A DNA stretch of 64,000 nt from IDS-8 sp964424805 (GTDB lineage: Bacteria > Pseudomonadota > Gammaproteobacteria > Steroidobacterales > Woeseiaceae): assembly GCA_964424805.1 (NCBI GenBank), contig CAYRKH010000001.1, positions 1-64,000 of the forward strand, read 5' to 3'. The translations under genes were made by a program, and so were the position numbers. The first letter of the stretch is position 1. Every line of letters starts with the position of its first letter. Below, piece after piece: positions 1-6,973 of the stretch. The notes under the pieces are model-generated. The model did not search any database, was not told the DNA's origin, and saw only the letters and a program-made list of their open reading frames with translations.

Positions 1-29
1 GCATCGCGCGCAATGCGCGCTCCCACGCC
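1..29. repeat. Partial copy of the GCGC-rich palindromic repeat
   Basis: The left edge begins with GCATCGCGCGCAATGCGCGC followed by TCCCACGCC. This matches one arm of the paired inverted repeat seen complete at 63342-63414 and 27367-27465. The matching arm probably lies to the left of the window. It sits 33 nt from the stop of the MoaD-like gene, the same gene-end placement as the other copies. Confidence 0.6.
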
Positions 30-62
30 AGGCGGAGCGAGCCCGCCGCCAGGCGCAGCGCG

Positions 63-359
63 TCAGCCGCCGGCGATGGCGCCGACGACGTAGAACGGCT
101 CCTTGCCCGATGCCACGGGTTCCGGCAGCGGGTTGTCGGGCGAGTCGTGCGACAGGTCCTCCGCGCAGGCGAAGAAGCGCACCAGCGGGCGCCGCTGGCC
201 GGTTACGTGGTCGCGGATCGTTCCGCACAGCATCGGGTAGCGGGCTTCGAGCGCATCGAGGATCGACTTCGGCGTGACGGGTTCGGCCACGTCGAGAGTC
301 ACTTCGCCGTCGACCTTGGCGAGCGTGCGAAGGTGCTGCGGGAGCACGACGCGGATCAT
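63..359 (-). CDS. MoaD/ThiS family (ubiquitin-like) sulfur carrier protein
   Basis: A 98-residue protein of the MoaD/ThiS beta-grasp family. The N-terminus (MIRVVLPQHLRTLAKVDGE) and the terminal Gly-Gly (VVGAIAGG) are the family hallmarks: the C-terminal glycine is adenylated by an E1-like enzyme and then carries sulfur as a thiocarboxylate. The ATG at 357-359 overlaps the TGA of the upstream gene (ATGA), so the two are translationally coupled. The E1-like ThiF protein two genes upstream is the obvious activating partner. It is longer than classical MoaD (about 80 residues). No MoaE or ThiG is present, so this need not be molybdopterin or thiamine synthesis. The family assignment is firm; the acceptor pathway is unknown. 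Confidence 0.85.
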   Translation of the reverse strand: MIRVVLPQHLRTLAKVDGEVTLDVAEPVTPKSILDALEARYPMLCGTIRDHVTGQRRPLVRFFACAEDLSHDSPDNPLPEPVASGKEPFYVVGAIAGG

Positions 360-1552
360 GGGAGCGTCTGCACCTCGACGGACAGCACGGCCGGCAGGTC
401 GCGGACGATCGGGCTCCAGCGGTCGCCGCTGCTGGAGGAGGCATAGACCTGCCCGCCGGTGGTGCCGAAGTAGATGCCGCAGGGATCGAGCGAGTCGACC
501 GCCATCGCGTCGCGCAGGACGTTCACGTAGCAGTCCTGCTGCGGCAGGCCTTTCGTCAGCGGCTCCCAGTCGCCGCCCCCGGTGCGGCTGCGGTACACGC
601 GCAGCTTGCCTTCCGGCGGGTAATGTTCGGAGTCGCTCTTGATCGGCACGACGTAGACCGTGTCCGGCTCGTGCGCGTGCACGTCGATGGGGAAGCCGAA
701 GTCGCTCGGCAGGTCGCCGCTGACTTCCTCCCAGGACTCCCCGGCGTCGTCGCTGCGCATGATGTCCCAGTGCTTCTGCATGAAGAGCACGTTCGGGCGG
801 CTCGGATGCATGGCGATGCGGTGCACGCAGTGGCCGACCTCTGCCGTCGGGTCCGGCATGAAGTCGGACCGCAAGCCCCGGTTGATCGGCTGCCAGCTCA
901 GGCCGCCGTCGTCGCTGCGGAAGCTGCCCGCCGCCGAAATCGCGGTGTACAGGCGCTGCGGGTTTTCGCGGTCGAGCAGGATGGTGTGCAGGCACATGCC
1001 GCCGGCGCCGGGCTGCCAGCGCGGTCCCGATTCGTGGCCGCGCAGGCCGGCGAGTTCCTGCCAGGAGCGGCCGCCGTCGGTGGAGCGGAAGAGCGCGGCG
1101 TCCTCGACGCCCGCGTACACCGTGTCCGGATCGCTAAGCGAGGGCTCGAGGTGCCAGACGCGCGCGAACTCCCACGGATGCTGGGTGCCGTCGTACCACT
1201 GGTGCGTGGTGAGCGGCCGCCCGCTGCCCGCGGAGGTGTCGTACACGAACTTGTTGCTCTCGCCCCGGGGCATGCCGGGAATGCCGTCGTTTTCAGCCTC
1301 GGGCGCATCGTCCATGGAGGCCGGCTGCTCCCAGGTCTTGCCGCCGTCGCTGGAGCGCTGAATGACCTGGCCGAACCAGCTGCTGGACTGCGAGGCGTAG
1401 ATGCGGTCCGGGTCCACGGGCGACCCCTTGACGTGGTAGATCTCCCAGCCCGCGAAATAGGGCCCGCTGACCGACCAGTCTTCGCGTTTTCCGTCTGCCG
1501 TGAGGATGAAAGCGCCTTTTCTCGTGCCGACCAGAACCCGAATTGCAGTCAC
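356..1552 (-). CDS. BNR/sialidase-like beta-propeller protein
   Basis: 398 residues with repeated Asp-box/BNR motifs of the type SxDxGxxW (SSDGGKTW, STDGGRSW, SDDGGLSW, SDDAGESW), diagnostic of a VPS10/sialidase-like propeller. It has no signal peptide, so it is probably cytoplasmic, and no sialidase catalytic set was recognised, so 'exo-alpha-sialidase' would be a fold label only. The GTG start at 1552 is supported by AAGGAG 7 nt upstream. It lies between the E1-like gene (92 nt upstream) and the MoaD-like gene (4-nt overlap), which suggests it acts with the sulfur carrier as scaffold, acceptor or modified target. That role is inference from context. Confidence 0.8.
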   Translation of the reverse strand: MTAIRVLVGTRKGAFILTADGKREDWSVSGPYFAGWEIYHVKGSPVDPDRIYASQSSSWFGQVIQRSSDGGKTWEQPASMDDAPEAENDGIPGMPRGESNKFVYDTSAGSGRPLTTHQWYDGTQHPWEFARVWHLEPSLSDPDTVYAGVEDAALFRSTDGGRSWQELAGLRGHESGPRWQPGAGGMCLHTILLDRENPQRLYTAISAAGSFRSDDGGLSWQPINRGLRSDFMPDPTAEVGHCVHRIAMHPSRPNVLFMQKHWDIMRSDDAGESWEEVSGDLPSDFGFPIDVHAHEPDTVYVVPIKSDSEHYPPEGKLRVYRSRTGGGDWEPLTKGLPQQDCYVNVLRDAMAVDSLDPCGIYFGTTGGQVYASSSSGDRWSPIVRDLPAVLSVEVQTLP

Positions 1553-1643
1553 GGTGATGCTCCTTCTCCGAATGCGTCGATACTCCTGGTCGTTCGGCGG
1601 CCGCCGGGATCGACAGGCCGCGCCAAATTATCGGCTGTAACGG

Positions 1644-2735
1644 TCAGGATCCGATATAGCGGGCGTACAGGCTGCGCGCCACGCTCGCCTCGGCGGTGCC
1701 CTTGACGATGGCGCGCCCGTCCGGGAACAGGGTCAGCTCGAAGGGCTTGCCGTCCTCTGTGAGGTCGGCCCTTACCAGGTAATCGTTCGCGATGACCTTG
1801 CCGTGGCGGCGCAGGCGTTCGGCGACGGCACCGATGTCGAGCAGGGTCTCCGAGCGGCGGTGCGTGAGCTGCACGGCGTCGCGGCCGCAGAGGCTGGTGG
1901 CGCTGGAGCCTGCCTTGCCGTCCAGGAAATCGAACTGCCGGTGTACACAGCAGCGGCAGTCGCCGCGCTCCCGGGCGCCGGTTACCTTCAACGGCAGGAT
2001 GGTGTTGGACCACAGGTCGAAGTTGAGCAGCGTCCTTGCCACGCGGTCGAGGTTGCCGGTGAGGATCTTGAGCGTCTCCGTAACCTCGTGGTTGGCCACC
2101 AGGCCGACGGCGGACGCCAGCACGCCGACGGTGTCGCAGGTCGGCATCGTCCCGGGCGGCGGCGCTTCCGCGAACAGGCAGCGGAGGCAGGGGGTCGCCC
2201 CGCCCGCGGCCGTCTCCCAGGGCGCGTCGCCGCCGGGCGTGTGCGGGAGGATCGTAAACGCCGCGCCGGTCGTGCCGACCACGCCGCCGTAGACGTAGGG
2301 GAGACCGTGCTTCACGGCGCAGTCGTTCGCGAGGTAGCGGGTTTCGAAGTTGTCGAGGCCGTCGACCAGCACGTCTGCCTCGGCGGCAAAACGCTCGATG
2401 TTGCGGTGATCGATGTCGTCGACGATGGCCGTTACCTCGACGCTGGAGTTGATCCGCGCGAGTTTCCGGCGCGCGGCCTCGGCTTTCGGCAGGGCATCGG
2501 CGACGTCCTGCTCGTCGAACAGCACCTGCCGCTGCAGGTTGGTCAGCTCGACGAAATCACGATCGACGATGATCAGGCGGCCGACTCCCGCGCGCGCGAG
2601 CAGGTCCGCGGCCACGCTGCCGAGCGCACCGCATCCGAGGAGGAGGGCAGTGGACGCGCGCAGCCGCGCCTGCCCCTCCTCACCGAACCCCGGCAGAAGC
2701 GCCTGCCGATGGTACCGCTTGAGCCTATCGTCCAT
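1644..2735 (-). CDS. ThiF/MoeB/HesA family E1-like adenylyltransferase
   Basis: 363 residues. The Rossmann nucleotide-binding motif GCGALGS is at residues 34-40 and the adenylation region DGLDNFETRYLAND at about 126-139. Zinc cysteines form two pairs (CLRC at 183-186, CRCC at 260-263), and Cys200 in PTCDTVGV matches the catalytic-cysteine position of MoeB-like enzymes. The family activates the C-terminal Gly of ThiS/MoaD-like proteins with ATP. About 90 residues follow the second zinc pair (ending LYARYIGS); they form an extra C-terminal domain, not a recognisable rhodanese. The gene leads the ThiF / propeller / MoaD-like cluster. No clear Shine-Dalgarno is seen; a TATGAT -10-like element lies just upstream, next to the repeat cluster. 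Confidence 0.88.
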   Translation of the reverse strand: MDDRLKRYHRQALLPGFGEEGQARLRASTALLLGCGALGSVAADLLARAGVGRLIIVDRDFVELTNLQRQVLFDEQDVADALPKAEAARRKLARINSSVEVTAIVDDIDHRNIERFAAEADVLVDGLDNFETRYLANDCAVKHGLPYVYGGVVGTTGAAFTILPHTPGGDAPWETAAGGATPCLRCLFAEAPPPGTMPTCDTVGVLASAVGLVANHEVTETLKILTGNLDRVARTLLNFDLWSNTILPLKVTGARERGDCRCCVHRQFDFLDGKAGSSATSLCGRDAVQLTHRRSETLLDIGAVAERLRRHGKVIANDYLVRADLTEDGKPFELTLFPDGRAIVKGTAEASVARSLYARYIGS

Positions 2736-2758
2736 AGGACGGGATCATACTAAAACGT

Positions 2759-2891
2759 AAAAGGTGTCAGGTTTATTTTCTCCTTCACAAAAGGAGTCTA
2801 AAAGGCTCTAAAAGGTGTCAGGTTTATTTTCTAAGAAGAAAATAAACCTGACACCTTTTACGTGAGGAAGAAAATAAACCTGACACCTTTT
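2759..2891. repeat. Four-copy GGTGTCAGG repeat cluster with 21-22 bp hairpin
   Basis: Four copies of a 21-nt unit with core AGGTGTCAGGTTTATTTT. Forward copies are at 2759-2779 and 2810-2830; reverse copies at 2839-2859 and 2871-2891. The central pair forms a perfect 21-22 bp stem around the 8-nt loop CTAAGAAG (2831-2838). The cluster fills the gap between the start of the ThiF-like gene and the end of bfr and could terminate bfr transcription. The AT-rich unit contrasts sharply with the GC-rich surroundings. No transposase is nearby. Confidence 0.9.
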
Positions 2892-2932
2892 AGACACCCT
2901 GGCGCACCTCGATCTACGGTCGCCGGGGCAAA

Positions 2933-3397
2933 TCAGGTCTGCGACTGCAGGTAATTCTCCAGCCCGATTTTGTCGATGAGGTCGAGCTGCGTCTCCAGCC
3001 AGTCGACGTGCTCTTCCTCGGATTCCAGGATCGATACGAACAACTCGCGGGTGACGTAGTCCTTTCGGGACTCGCAGTAGGCGATTGCGGGCTGGAGGTC
3101 GCCAATCGCGTCCAGCTCGAGATCGAGATCCGCCTGAAGCTGTTCCGGCACGTCTTCGCCGATCCGCAGCTTGCCGAGATCCTGCAGGTTCGGAAGGCCC
3201 TCGAGGAACAGGATGCGCTCGATGACGGCATCGGCATGCTTCATCTCGTCGATCGACTCTTCGTATTCCTTGTCGCCGAGCTTGTGGAAGCCCCAGTTCT
3301 TCATCATGCGCGAATGCAGGAAGTACTGGTTGATCGCGGTGAGCTCGTTCTTGAGCACCCGGTTCAGGTGTTCGATGACGGTTACGTCGCCCTTCAT
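2933..3397 (-). CDS. bfr: Bacterioferritin
   Basis: 154 residues from the ATG at 3397 (MKGDVTVIEHLNRVLKNEL), the canonical Bfr N-terminus; a TTG two codons upstream is less likely. All di-iron ferroxidase ligands are at standard positions: Glu18, Glu51, His54, Glu94, Glu127 and His130. The haem ligand Met52 is also present. The protein forms a 24-subunit haem-containing iron-storage shell in the cytoplasm. It lies about 180 nt downstream of, and in the same direction as, the Bfd ferredoxin gene that mobilises its iron, so both belong to one iron-storage locus. Confidence 0.97.
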   Translation of the reverse strand: MKGDVTVIEHLNRVLKNELTAINQYFLHSRMMKNWGFHKLGDKEYEESIDEMKHADAVIERILFLEGLPNLQDLGKLRIGEDVPEQLQADLDLELDAIGDLQPAIAYCESRKDYVTRELFVSILESEEEHVDWLETQLDLIDKIGLENYLQSQT

Positions 3398-3483
3398 TGC
3401 CAATTCTCGTTAGCTGCCTTGATCGAGCTGCCCATGATAAGGCCCGGGTGCGAAGTAGCAAGAAAAATTACCGCCAATCAAAG

Positions 3484-3502
3484 TGATAATGAATGCGATT
3501 TG
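3484..3502. promoter_or_regulatory. Possible Fur-like half-palindrome upstream of bfr
   Basis: TGATAATGAATGCGATTTG lies about 90 nt upstream of the bfr ATG. Its GATAATGA half matches the Fur box; the second half is degenerate. It is weaker than the site upstream of bfd. Confidence 0.3.
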
Positions 3503-3577
3503 CGCTGGCTAATTCGTGGAGCGCGTTGATAAACGATCTCCGGCCGCCCGCAGCGGCGGGCTCTAACGGCGGAGTTG

Positions 3578-3787
3578 TCAGGCGGGGGAGGGGGCGTAGA
3601 GAACCGGGCCGCGCGCGGCGGCGCGATTCTCGTCTTCGGTGAGGATCGACTCGACCATCTCGGTGCAGCTGCCGCAGCAGCCGGTGACACCCAGCGTATC
3701 GCGCAGATCCTCCAGCGTATCGAGGCCGGACGCTTTGGCGCGGCGGATCTGTTTGTCGGTGACGGCGTTGCAAATGCAAATGTACAT
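3578..3787 (-). CDS. bfd: Bacterioferritin-associated ferredoxin
   Basis: 69 residues from the ATG at 3787 (MYICICNAVTDKQIRRA); the frame is open eight codons further but those residues are not Bfd-like. Cys4, Cys6, Cys38 and Cys41 are in the Bfd arrangement (CxC near the N-terminus, CCGSC later) and bind a [2Fe-2S] cluster. Bfd binds bacterioferritin and reduces its haem to release stored iron. The tail after about residue 55 (APSPA end) is a low-complexity extension. A Fur-like palindrome lies 50-75 nt upstream, consistent with induction under iron starvation. Confidence 0.95.
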   Translation of the reverse strand: MYICICNAVTDKQIRRAKASGLDTLEDLRDTLGVTGCCGSCTEMVESILTEDENRAAARGPVLYAPSPA

Positions 3788-3838
3788 GGTGATACGGCGG
3801 GTACGGGTCAAACGCGATGACGTTATTCAAACGGGAAT

Positions 3839-3863
3839 GCGAATGATTGTCAATAACATTCGC
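3839..3863. promoter_or_regulatory. Fur-box-like palindrome upstream of bfd
   Basis: Perfect 7-bp inverted arms GCGAATG and CATTCGC flank an 11-nt centre (ATTGTCAATAA). The core AATGATTGTCAATA matches the Fur consensus AATGATTATCATTA at most positions. Iron-repressed bfd is known in other proteobacteria; binding here is inferred. Confidence 0.6.
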
Positions 3864-4101
3864 TTTCGATGGCCGCCCGTGCCCCGGGAGCGGGCGACAT
3901 CAATAGGAGTCGCAATATTTGCCGGGGTGTACCTTATTGGCGACGGCGGAAAACAGTGAGAAAAGTCAAGAAGTTATGCTGAGTCACCGCGACGGGCGCT
4001 GAAACACCGTCTCCATACAGCGACAAATATCGGTGAGGCTGGCAGTACCGTTGCGCTGCGGAGAATTATAAGTTGCTGACCTGAAAAGCAAAAAAACATT
4101 G
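3864..4101. other. Intergenic stretch without convincing gene
   Basis: Only short overlapping frames without recognisable domains or good ribosome sites occur here. The stretch is relatively AT-rich near 4060-4100 (GCAAAAAAACATT), directly upstream of the sigma-54 element, where an activator or IHF might bind. I see no gene. Confidence 0.5.
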
Positions 4102-4117
4102 TGGCACGCTAGTTGCC
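4102..4117 (+). promoter_or_regulatory. Sigma-54 promoter (-24/-12) of the riboswitch-controlled lipoprotein
   Basis: TGGCACGCTAGTTGCC matches the sigma-54 consensus TGGCACG-N4-TTGCW except at the last base. The invariant GG (4103-4104) and GC (4115-4116) are exactly 10 nt apart. The predicted transcript start near 4128 gives a leader of about 425 nt that contains the c-di-GMP riboswitch. Confidence 0.8.
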
Positions 4118-4305
4118 TTAATACTGCCGACATCGCTTTGGGGGCACGACTGCCGAATCGATTCGGAAAAGTAATTCGAATCAAAAGCGATCGACGCGGC
4201 CACGAAAGACTCCAGACCGGGCTCCGGCTCGATGGGTTCCTCTTGCGTGGGTGGAAGAAAGGCGCGGTGCACGCTCAGGCGGCATTGCGGTTTACAAACA
4301 GGGGT

Positions 4306-4403
4306 CCGTACCCGAACTGACTAAGGGCAAACCCGCTGGAAGGCGGGGACGCAAAGCCACCGATCCGGACGCTCACGTCCACGGACAGCGGGGTTGCCAG
4401 GGA
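4306..4403 (+). promoter_or_regulatory. Class-I cyclic di-GMP riboswitch (GEMM-I)
   Basis: The conserved GEMM-I elements are in order: AGGGCAAACC (4325-4334), a GNRA-type GGAA tetraloop closed by CCGCT and GGCGGGG, GGGACGCAAAGCCACCG (about 4346-4362), a variable second hairpin, and GGACAGCGGGGTTGCCAGGG (4383-4402). These include the ligand-binding GACGCAAAGCC and the tetraloop-receptor region. It lies upstream of and in the sense of the lipoprotein gene at 4554, so it probably couples that gene's expression to c-di-GMP. Two GGDEF proteins are encoded 9-16 kb away. Confidence 0.93.
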
Positions 4404-4404
4404 A

Positions 4405-4458
4405 AAGAACCGACGGGTGAAGCCGCGGTTCTTCCGCCGCACTTTGCGGCGGTCTTTG
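4405..4458 (+). terminator. Riboswitch expression-platform hairpins (possible terminator)
   Basis: Directly after the aptamer, AAGAACCG (4405-4412) pairs with CGGTTCTT (4426-4433). Next, CCGCCGC (4434-4440) pairs with GCGGCGG (4446-4452) across ACTTT and is followed by TCTTTG. The second hairpin resembles an intrinsic terminator with a weak U-tract. A third potential hairpin (AAATCCG at about 4460, CGGATTT at about 4490) follows. Confidence 0.45.
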
Positions 4459-4525
4459 CAAATCCGCGCCGTACCGGCATCCAGCACCGGCGGATTTGCC
4501 TCTCCTTCTTCACAAACGGGGTTTG

Positions 4526-4553
4526 CCTGCCATGAACAAGGAGCAATGGCAGG
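4526..4553 (+). promoter_or_regulatory. Hairpin presenting the Shine-Dalgarno in its loop
   Basis: CCTGCCAT (4526-4533) and ATGGCAGG (4546-4553) form a perfect 8-bp stem. The 12-nt loop holds AAGGAG (4538-4543), and the ATG start at 4554 follows the stem immediately. This suggests translational control, perhaps as part of the riboswitch output. Confidence 0.6.
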
Positions 4554-5219
4554 ATGAAGAAGCAGCGGTTTGTATGGCTGAATTCGATAGTTCTCGTGGC
4601 AGCGTTCTCGATCGCGGCTTGCGGCGGCGGCTCCGGGGGAGGTGCCCCGGACAGGGAGAACGCCCAGCAGCCTTCCCCCTCCGGCCTGTCCATTGCCATC
4701 ACCAATCCCGATGCGCAGCAGATCGACACCACCGACGACGTCATGAACCTGTCCGGGACGGCGAGCAGCGATGCGGGCGTCACCGCCGTCACCTGGAGCA
4801 GCGACCAGGGCCACACCGGGACGGCCTCCGGCACTGAAAGCTGGAGCATCGACCAGATCCCGCTCGAGCTCGGCGCCAACACGATCACGGTGTCTGCCAC
4901 GGACGGCGCCGGCGATACGCGCAGCGATACCATCATCATCAACCGGGAGACCAACGGCACCGGCTCGGCGACGCTGACCTGGCAAGCGCCGACCGAGCGT
5001 ACGGACGGCACTGCGCTGACCGACCTTGCGGGCTACACCATTCACTACGGCCGCATGTCCGGCGTCTACGACTACCAGATCGACGTCAACACGCCGGGAG
5101 TCGCCACCTACGTGGTCGAAAACCTCGTGCCCGGCGACTGGTATTTCGCCATGACCGCCTACGACTCCTCCGGCGCGGTGAGCGATTACTCGAACGAGGC
5201 ACAGCGCCACATCCAGTAA
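4554..5219 (+). CDS. c-di-GMP-riboswitch-controlled lipoprotein with Ig-like and Fn3-like domains
   Basis: 221 residues. A type II signal peptide (MKKQRFVWLNSIVLVAAF) with lipobox SIAAC puts the acylated cysteine at residue 23, followed by a Gly/Ser linker. Residues about 50-125 (SGTASSDAGVTAVTWSSD) look like an Ig-like domain. Residues about 135-215 (ATLTWQAPTERTDG to YFAMTAYDSSGAVSDYSNE) look like fibronectin type III. Such lipoproteins are common targets of GEMM riboswitches and often act in surface adhesion or extracellular carbohydrate binding; the exact role here is unknown. Start: AAGGAG 10 nt upstream. Regulation: sigma-54 promoter at 4102, riboswitch at 4306-4403, SD hairpin. The stop codon directly abuts a repeat cluster. 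Confidence 0.85.
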   Translation: MKKQRFVWLNSIVLVAAFSIAACGGGSGGGAPDRENAQQPSPSGLSIAITNPDAQQIDTTDDVMNLSGTASSDAGVTAVTWSSDQGHTGTASGTESWSIDQIPLELGANTITVSATDGAGDTRSDTIIINRETNGTGSATLTWQAPTERTDGTALTDLAGYTIHYGRMSGVYDYQIDVNTPGVATYVVENLVPGDWYFAMTAYDSSGAVSDYSNEAQRHIQ

Positions 5220-5221
5220 AC

Positions 5222-5585
5222 AAAAAGGTGCCAAAAAAGGTGCCAAAAAGGTGCCAGGTTTATTTTAAAAAGGTGCCAGGTTTATTTTTGGCGACAAAAT
5301 AAACCTGGCACCTTTTAGGGCACCTTTTAGAGAAACTTTACATGAACGCCTTTACAGCGCACTCCACGCCATACACCGCCCTGACGTTCGCTGAATGACG
5401 AGCCCTTCCCGCGACCGACAGCAGGGCTAAAAGGTCTCCTGAAAGGTGGCACTAAAAGGTGTCAGGTTTATTTAACCTGCCGCCTGTAGAAGGCACCTTT
5501 AATAAACCTGACACCTTTTTGGGACACCAGGTTCTTGCTTAAATAAACCTGACACCTTTAGAGGAAAATAAACCTGACACCTTTA
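5222..5585. repeat. Dense repeat cluster with GGTGCC and GGTGTC subtypes
   Basis: Two subtypes of the same 21-nt unit occur side by side. GGTGCC type: two truncated copies at 5222-5245, forward units at 5246-5266 and 5268-5288, and a reverse unit at 5296-5316. The last two form a perfect 21-bp stem with loop TGGCGAC. GGTGTC type: forward 5454-5473, reverse 5501-5519, 5541-5560 and 5565-5585. The final copy overlaps the stop codon of glrR (TAA at 5583-5585). The cluster separates two convergent genes and probably acts as a bidirectional terminator. Confidence 0.9.
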
Positions 5586-6935
5586 GCGTGTCTTGAAGGC
5601 GTCGGGGTTCAGGTCGTGGCGGGCCAGGAGCTTGTAGAAGTCCGTGCGGTTGCGTTTTGCCAGGCGGGCGGCCTGGCTGACGTTGCCCATCGTGATTTGC
5701 AGGATTTGTGAGAGGTAGTTGCGGGTGAATTCGTCGCGCGCCTCGCTGAAGCTCGCGAGCTTGCCCGCGTGCTCGCCGAGCGAGCTTGCGACCAGCTCGC
5801 CGCTGATCACCGGCGAGCGCGACAGCGCGACGTTTTGCCGCACGACGTTGTAGAGCTGCCGGATGTTGCCCGGCCATTCGGCCGTGACCATGAGCTCCAC
5901 GGCTTCCGGCGCGTACACCTTGCGCTCCTGCCCGCCCTCCTTTGCGATCTCCTGCAGGAAATGGGCGACCAGCAGCGGGATATCCTCACGCCGCTTGTTC
6001 AACGGCGGGATGTTGATGTTGACGACGTTGAGCCGGTAATAGAGATCCTCCCGGAAGCGCCCCTGCCTCAGCATGTCCATGAGGTCGCGGTGCGTCGCGG
6101 AAACGACGCGCACGTCGATGTGGACCGCCTCGGTGCTGCCCACGGGACGCACCTGCTGCTCCTGCAGCACGCGCAGGAGCTTCACCTGCAGTCGCATCGG
6201 CATGTCGCCGATCTCATCCAGGAGCAGCGTGCCGCCCTCTGCGGCCTGGAACAGGCCCTTGTGGCTGCGCGTGGCGCCCGTGAAGGCGCCTTTCTCGTGG
6301 CCGAAAAGCTCGGATTCCAGCAGGTTCTCCGCCATGGCGCTGCAGTTGATTGCGACGAAGGGTTTGTCGCGGCGCGGGCTGGCGCGGTGAATGGCGTGCG
6401 CCAAGAGCTCCTTGCCGGTGCCGGATTCGCCCGTCAGCAGTACGCGCGCGTCCGAGCCCGCCACCATCCGCGCCTGCGCCAGGATCTCCTTCATGCCCTG
6501 GTTGCGCGTGATGATCTCCGCGGCCCAGTCGTCGTCCACCGCCGGCACGCCCGAGACCTTCATGGCGCGCTCGACCGTGGTCATGAGCTCGTCCTTGTCG
6601 ATCGGCTTGGTGAGGAAGCCGAACGCGCCGCTCTGGGTGGCGACCACCGCGTCGGGAATCGTGCCGTGGGCAGTGATGATCAGGACGCGCAGGCCCGGCG
6701 AGCGGCGCTGCAGCTCTTTGAGCAGCCCGATGCCGTCCATTTTGTCCATGCGCAGGTCGGTAATGACGAGGTCCGGGCGAAAGCGGTGCAGCACCGCGAG
6801 CGCAAGCTCCGCGCTTTCCACGGCCTCGACCTCGTAACCTTCCGCGCGCAATCGGATACTGAGCAGCCGCAAAAGACCGGGGTCGTCGTCGACCAGCAGG
6901 ATTTTGCCTTTCATTTCAGCAGGTTTTGTTGCCAT
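5583..6935 (-). CDS. glrR: Sigma-54-dependent response regulator, GlrR/QseF type
   Basis: 450 residues in NtrC layout. The receiver domain (residues 10-120) has the DDD acid pocket at 16-18 and the phospho-acceptor Asp60 in VITDLRM. The AAA+ domain has Walker A GESGTGKE (169-176), the sigma-54-contacting GAFTGA loop (216-221) and Walker B LLLDEIGDMP. The C-terminus is a Fis-type HTH (NVSQAARLAKRNRTDFYKLL). It activates sigma-54 promoters when phosphorylated by the kinase encoded two genes upstream. The order kinase, lipoprotein, regulator equals glrK-qseG-glrR of enterobacteria, where the system controls the small RNA GlmY and envelope functions. Several sigma-54 promoters in this window are candidate targets. 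The stop codon lies inside a repeat unit. Confidence 0.93.
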   Translation of the reverse strand: MATKPAEMKGKILLVDDDPGLLRLLSIRLRAEGYEVEAVESAELALAVLHRFRPDLVITDLRMDKMDGIGLLKELQRRSPGLRVLIITAHGTIPDAVVATQSGAFGFLTKPIDKDELMTTVERAMKVSGVPAVDDDWAAEIITRNQGMKEILAQARMVAGSDARVLLTGESGTGKELLAHAIHRASPRRDKPFVAINCSAMAENLLESELFGHEKGAFTGATRSHKGLFQAAEGGTLLLDEIGDMPMRLQVKLLRVLQEQQVRPVGSTEAVHIDVRVVSATHRDLMDMLRQGRFREDLYYRLNVVNINIPPLNKRREDIPLLVAHFLQEIAKEGGQERKVYAPEAVELMVTAEWPGNIRQLYNVVRQNVALSRSPVISGELVASSLGEHAGKLASFSEARDEFTRNYLSQILQITMGNVSQAARLAKRNRTDFYKLLARHDLNPDAFKTR

Positions 6936-6973
6936 CCAACTCGTTTCACGCTTTGCAAGGAGGGATGCCGATT

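Noticed and set aside
356..1552. True secreted sialidase
   Set aside because: Asp-boxes give the propeller fold only; there is no signal peptide and no recognisable arginine triad or catalytic set.
4066..4320. Short open frames in the riboswitch leader
   Set aside because: No ribosome site or domain, and they overlap the sigma-54 element and aptamer; explained better as leader RNA.
5222..5585. CRISPR-like repeat array
   Set aside because: Units occur in both orientations, are packed without regular unique spacers, and form hairpins. No cas genes are present.
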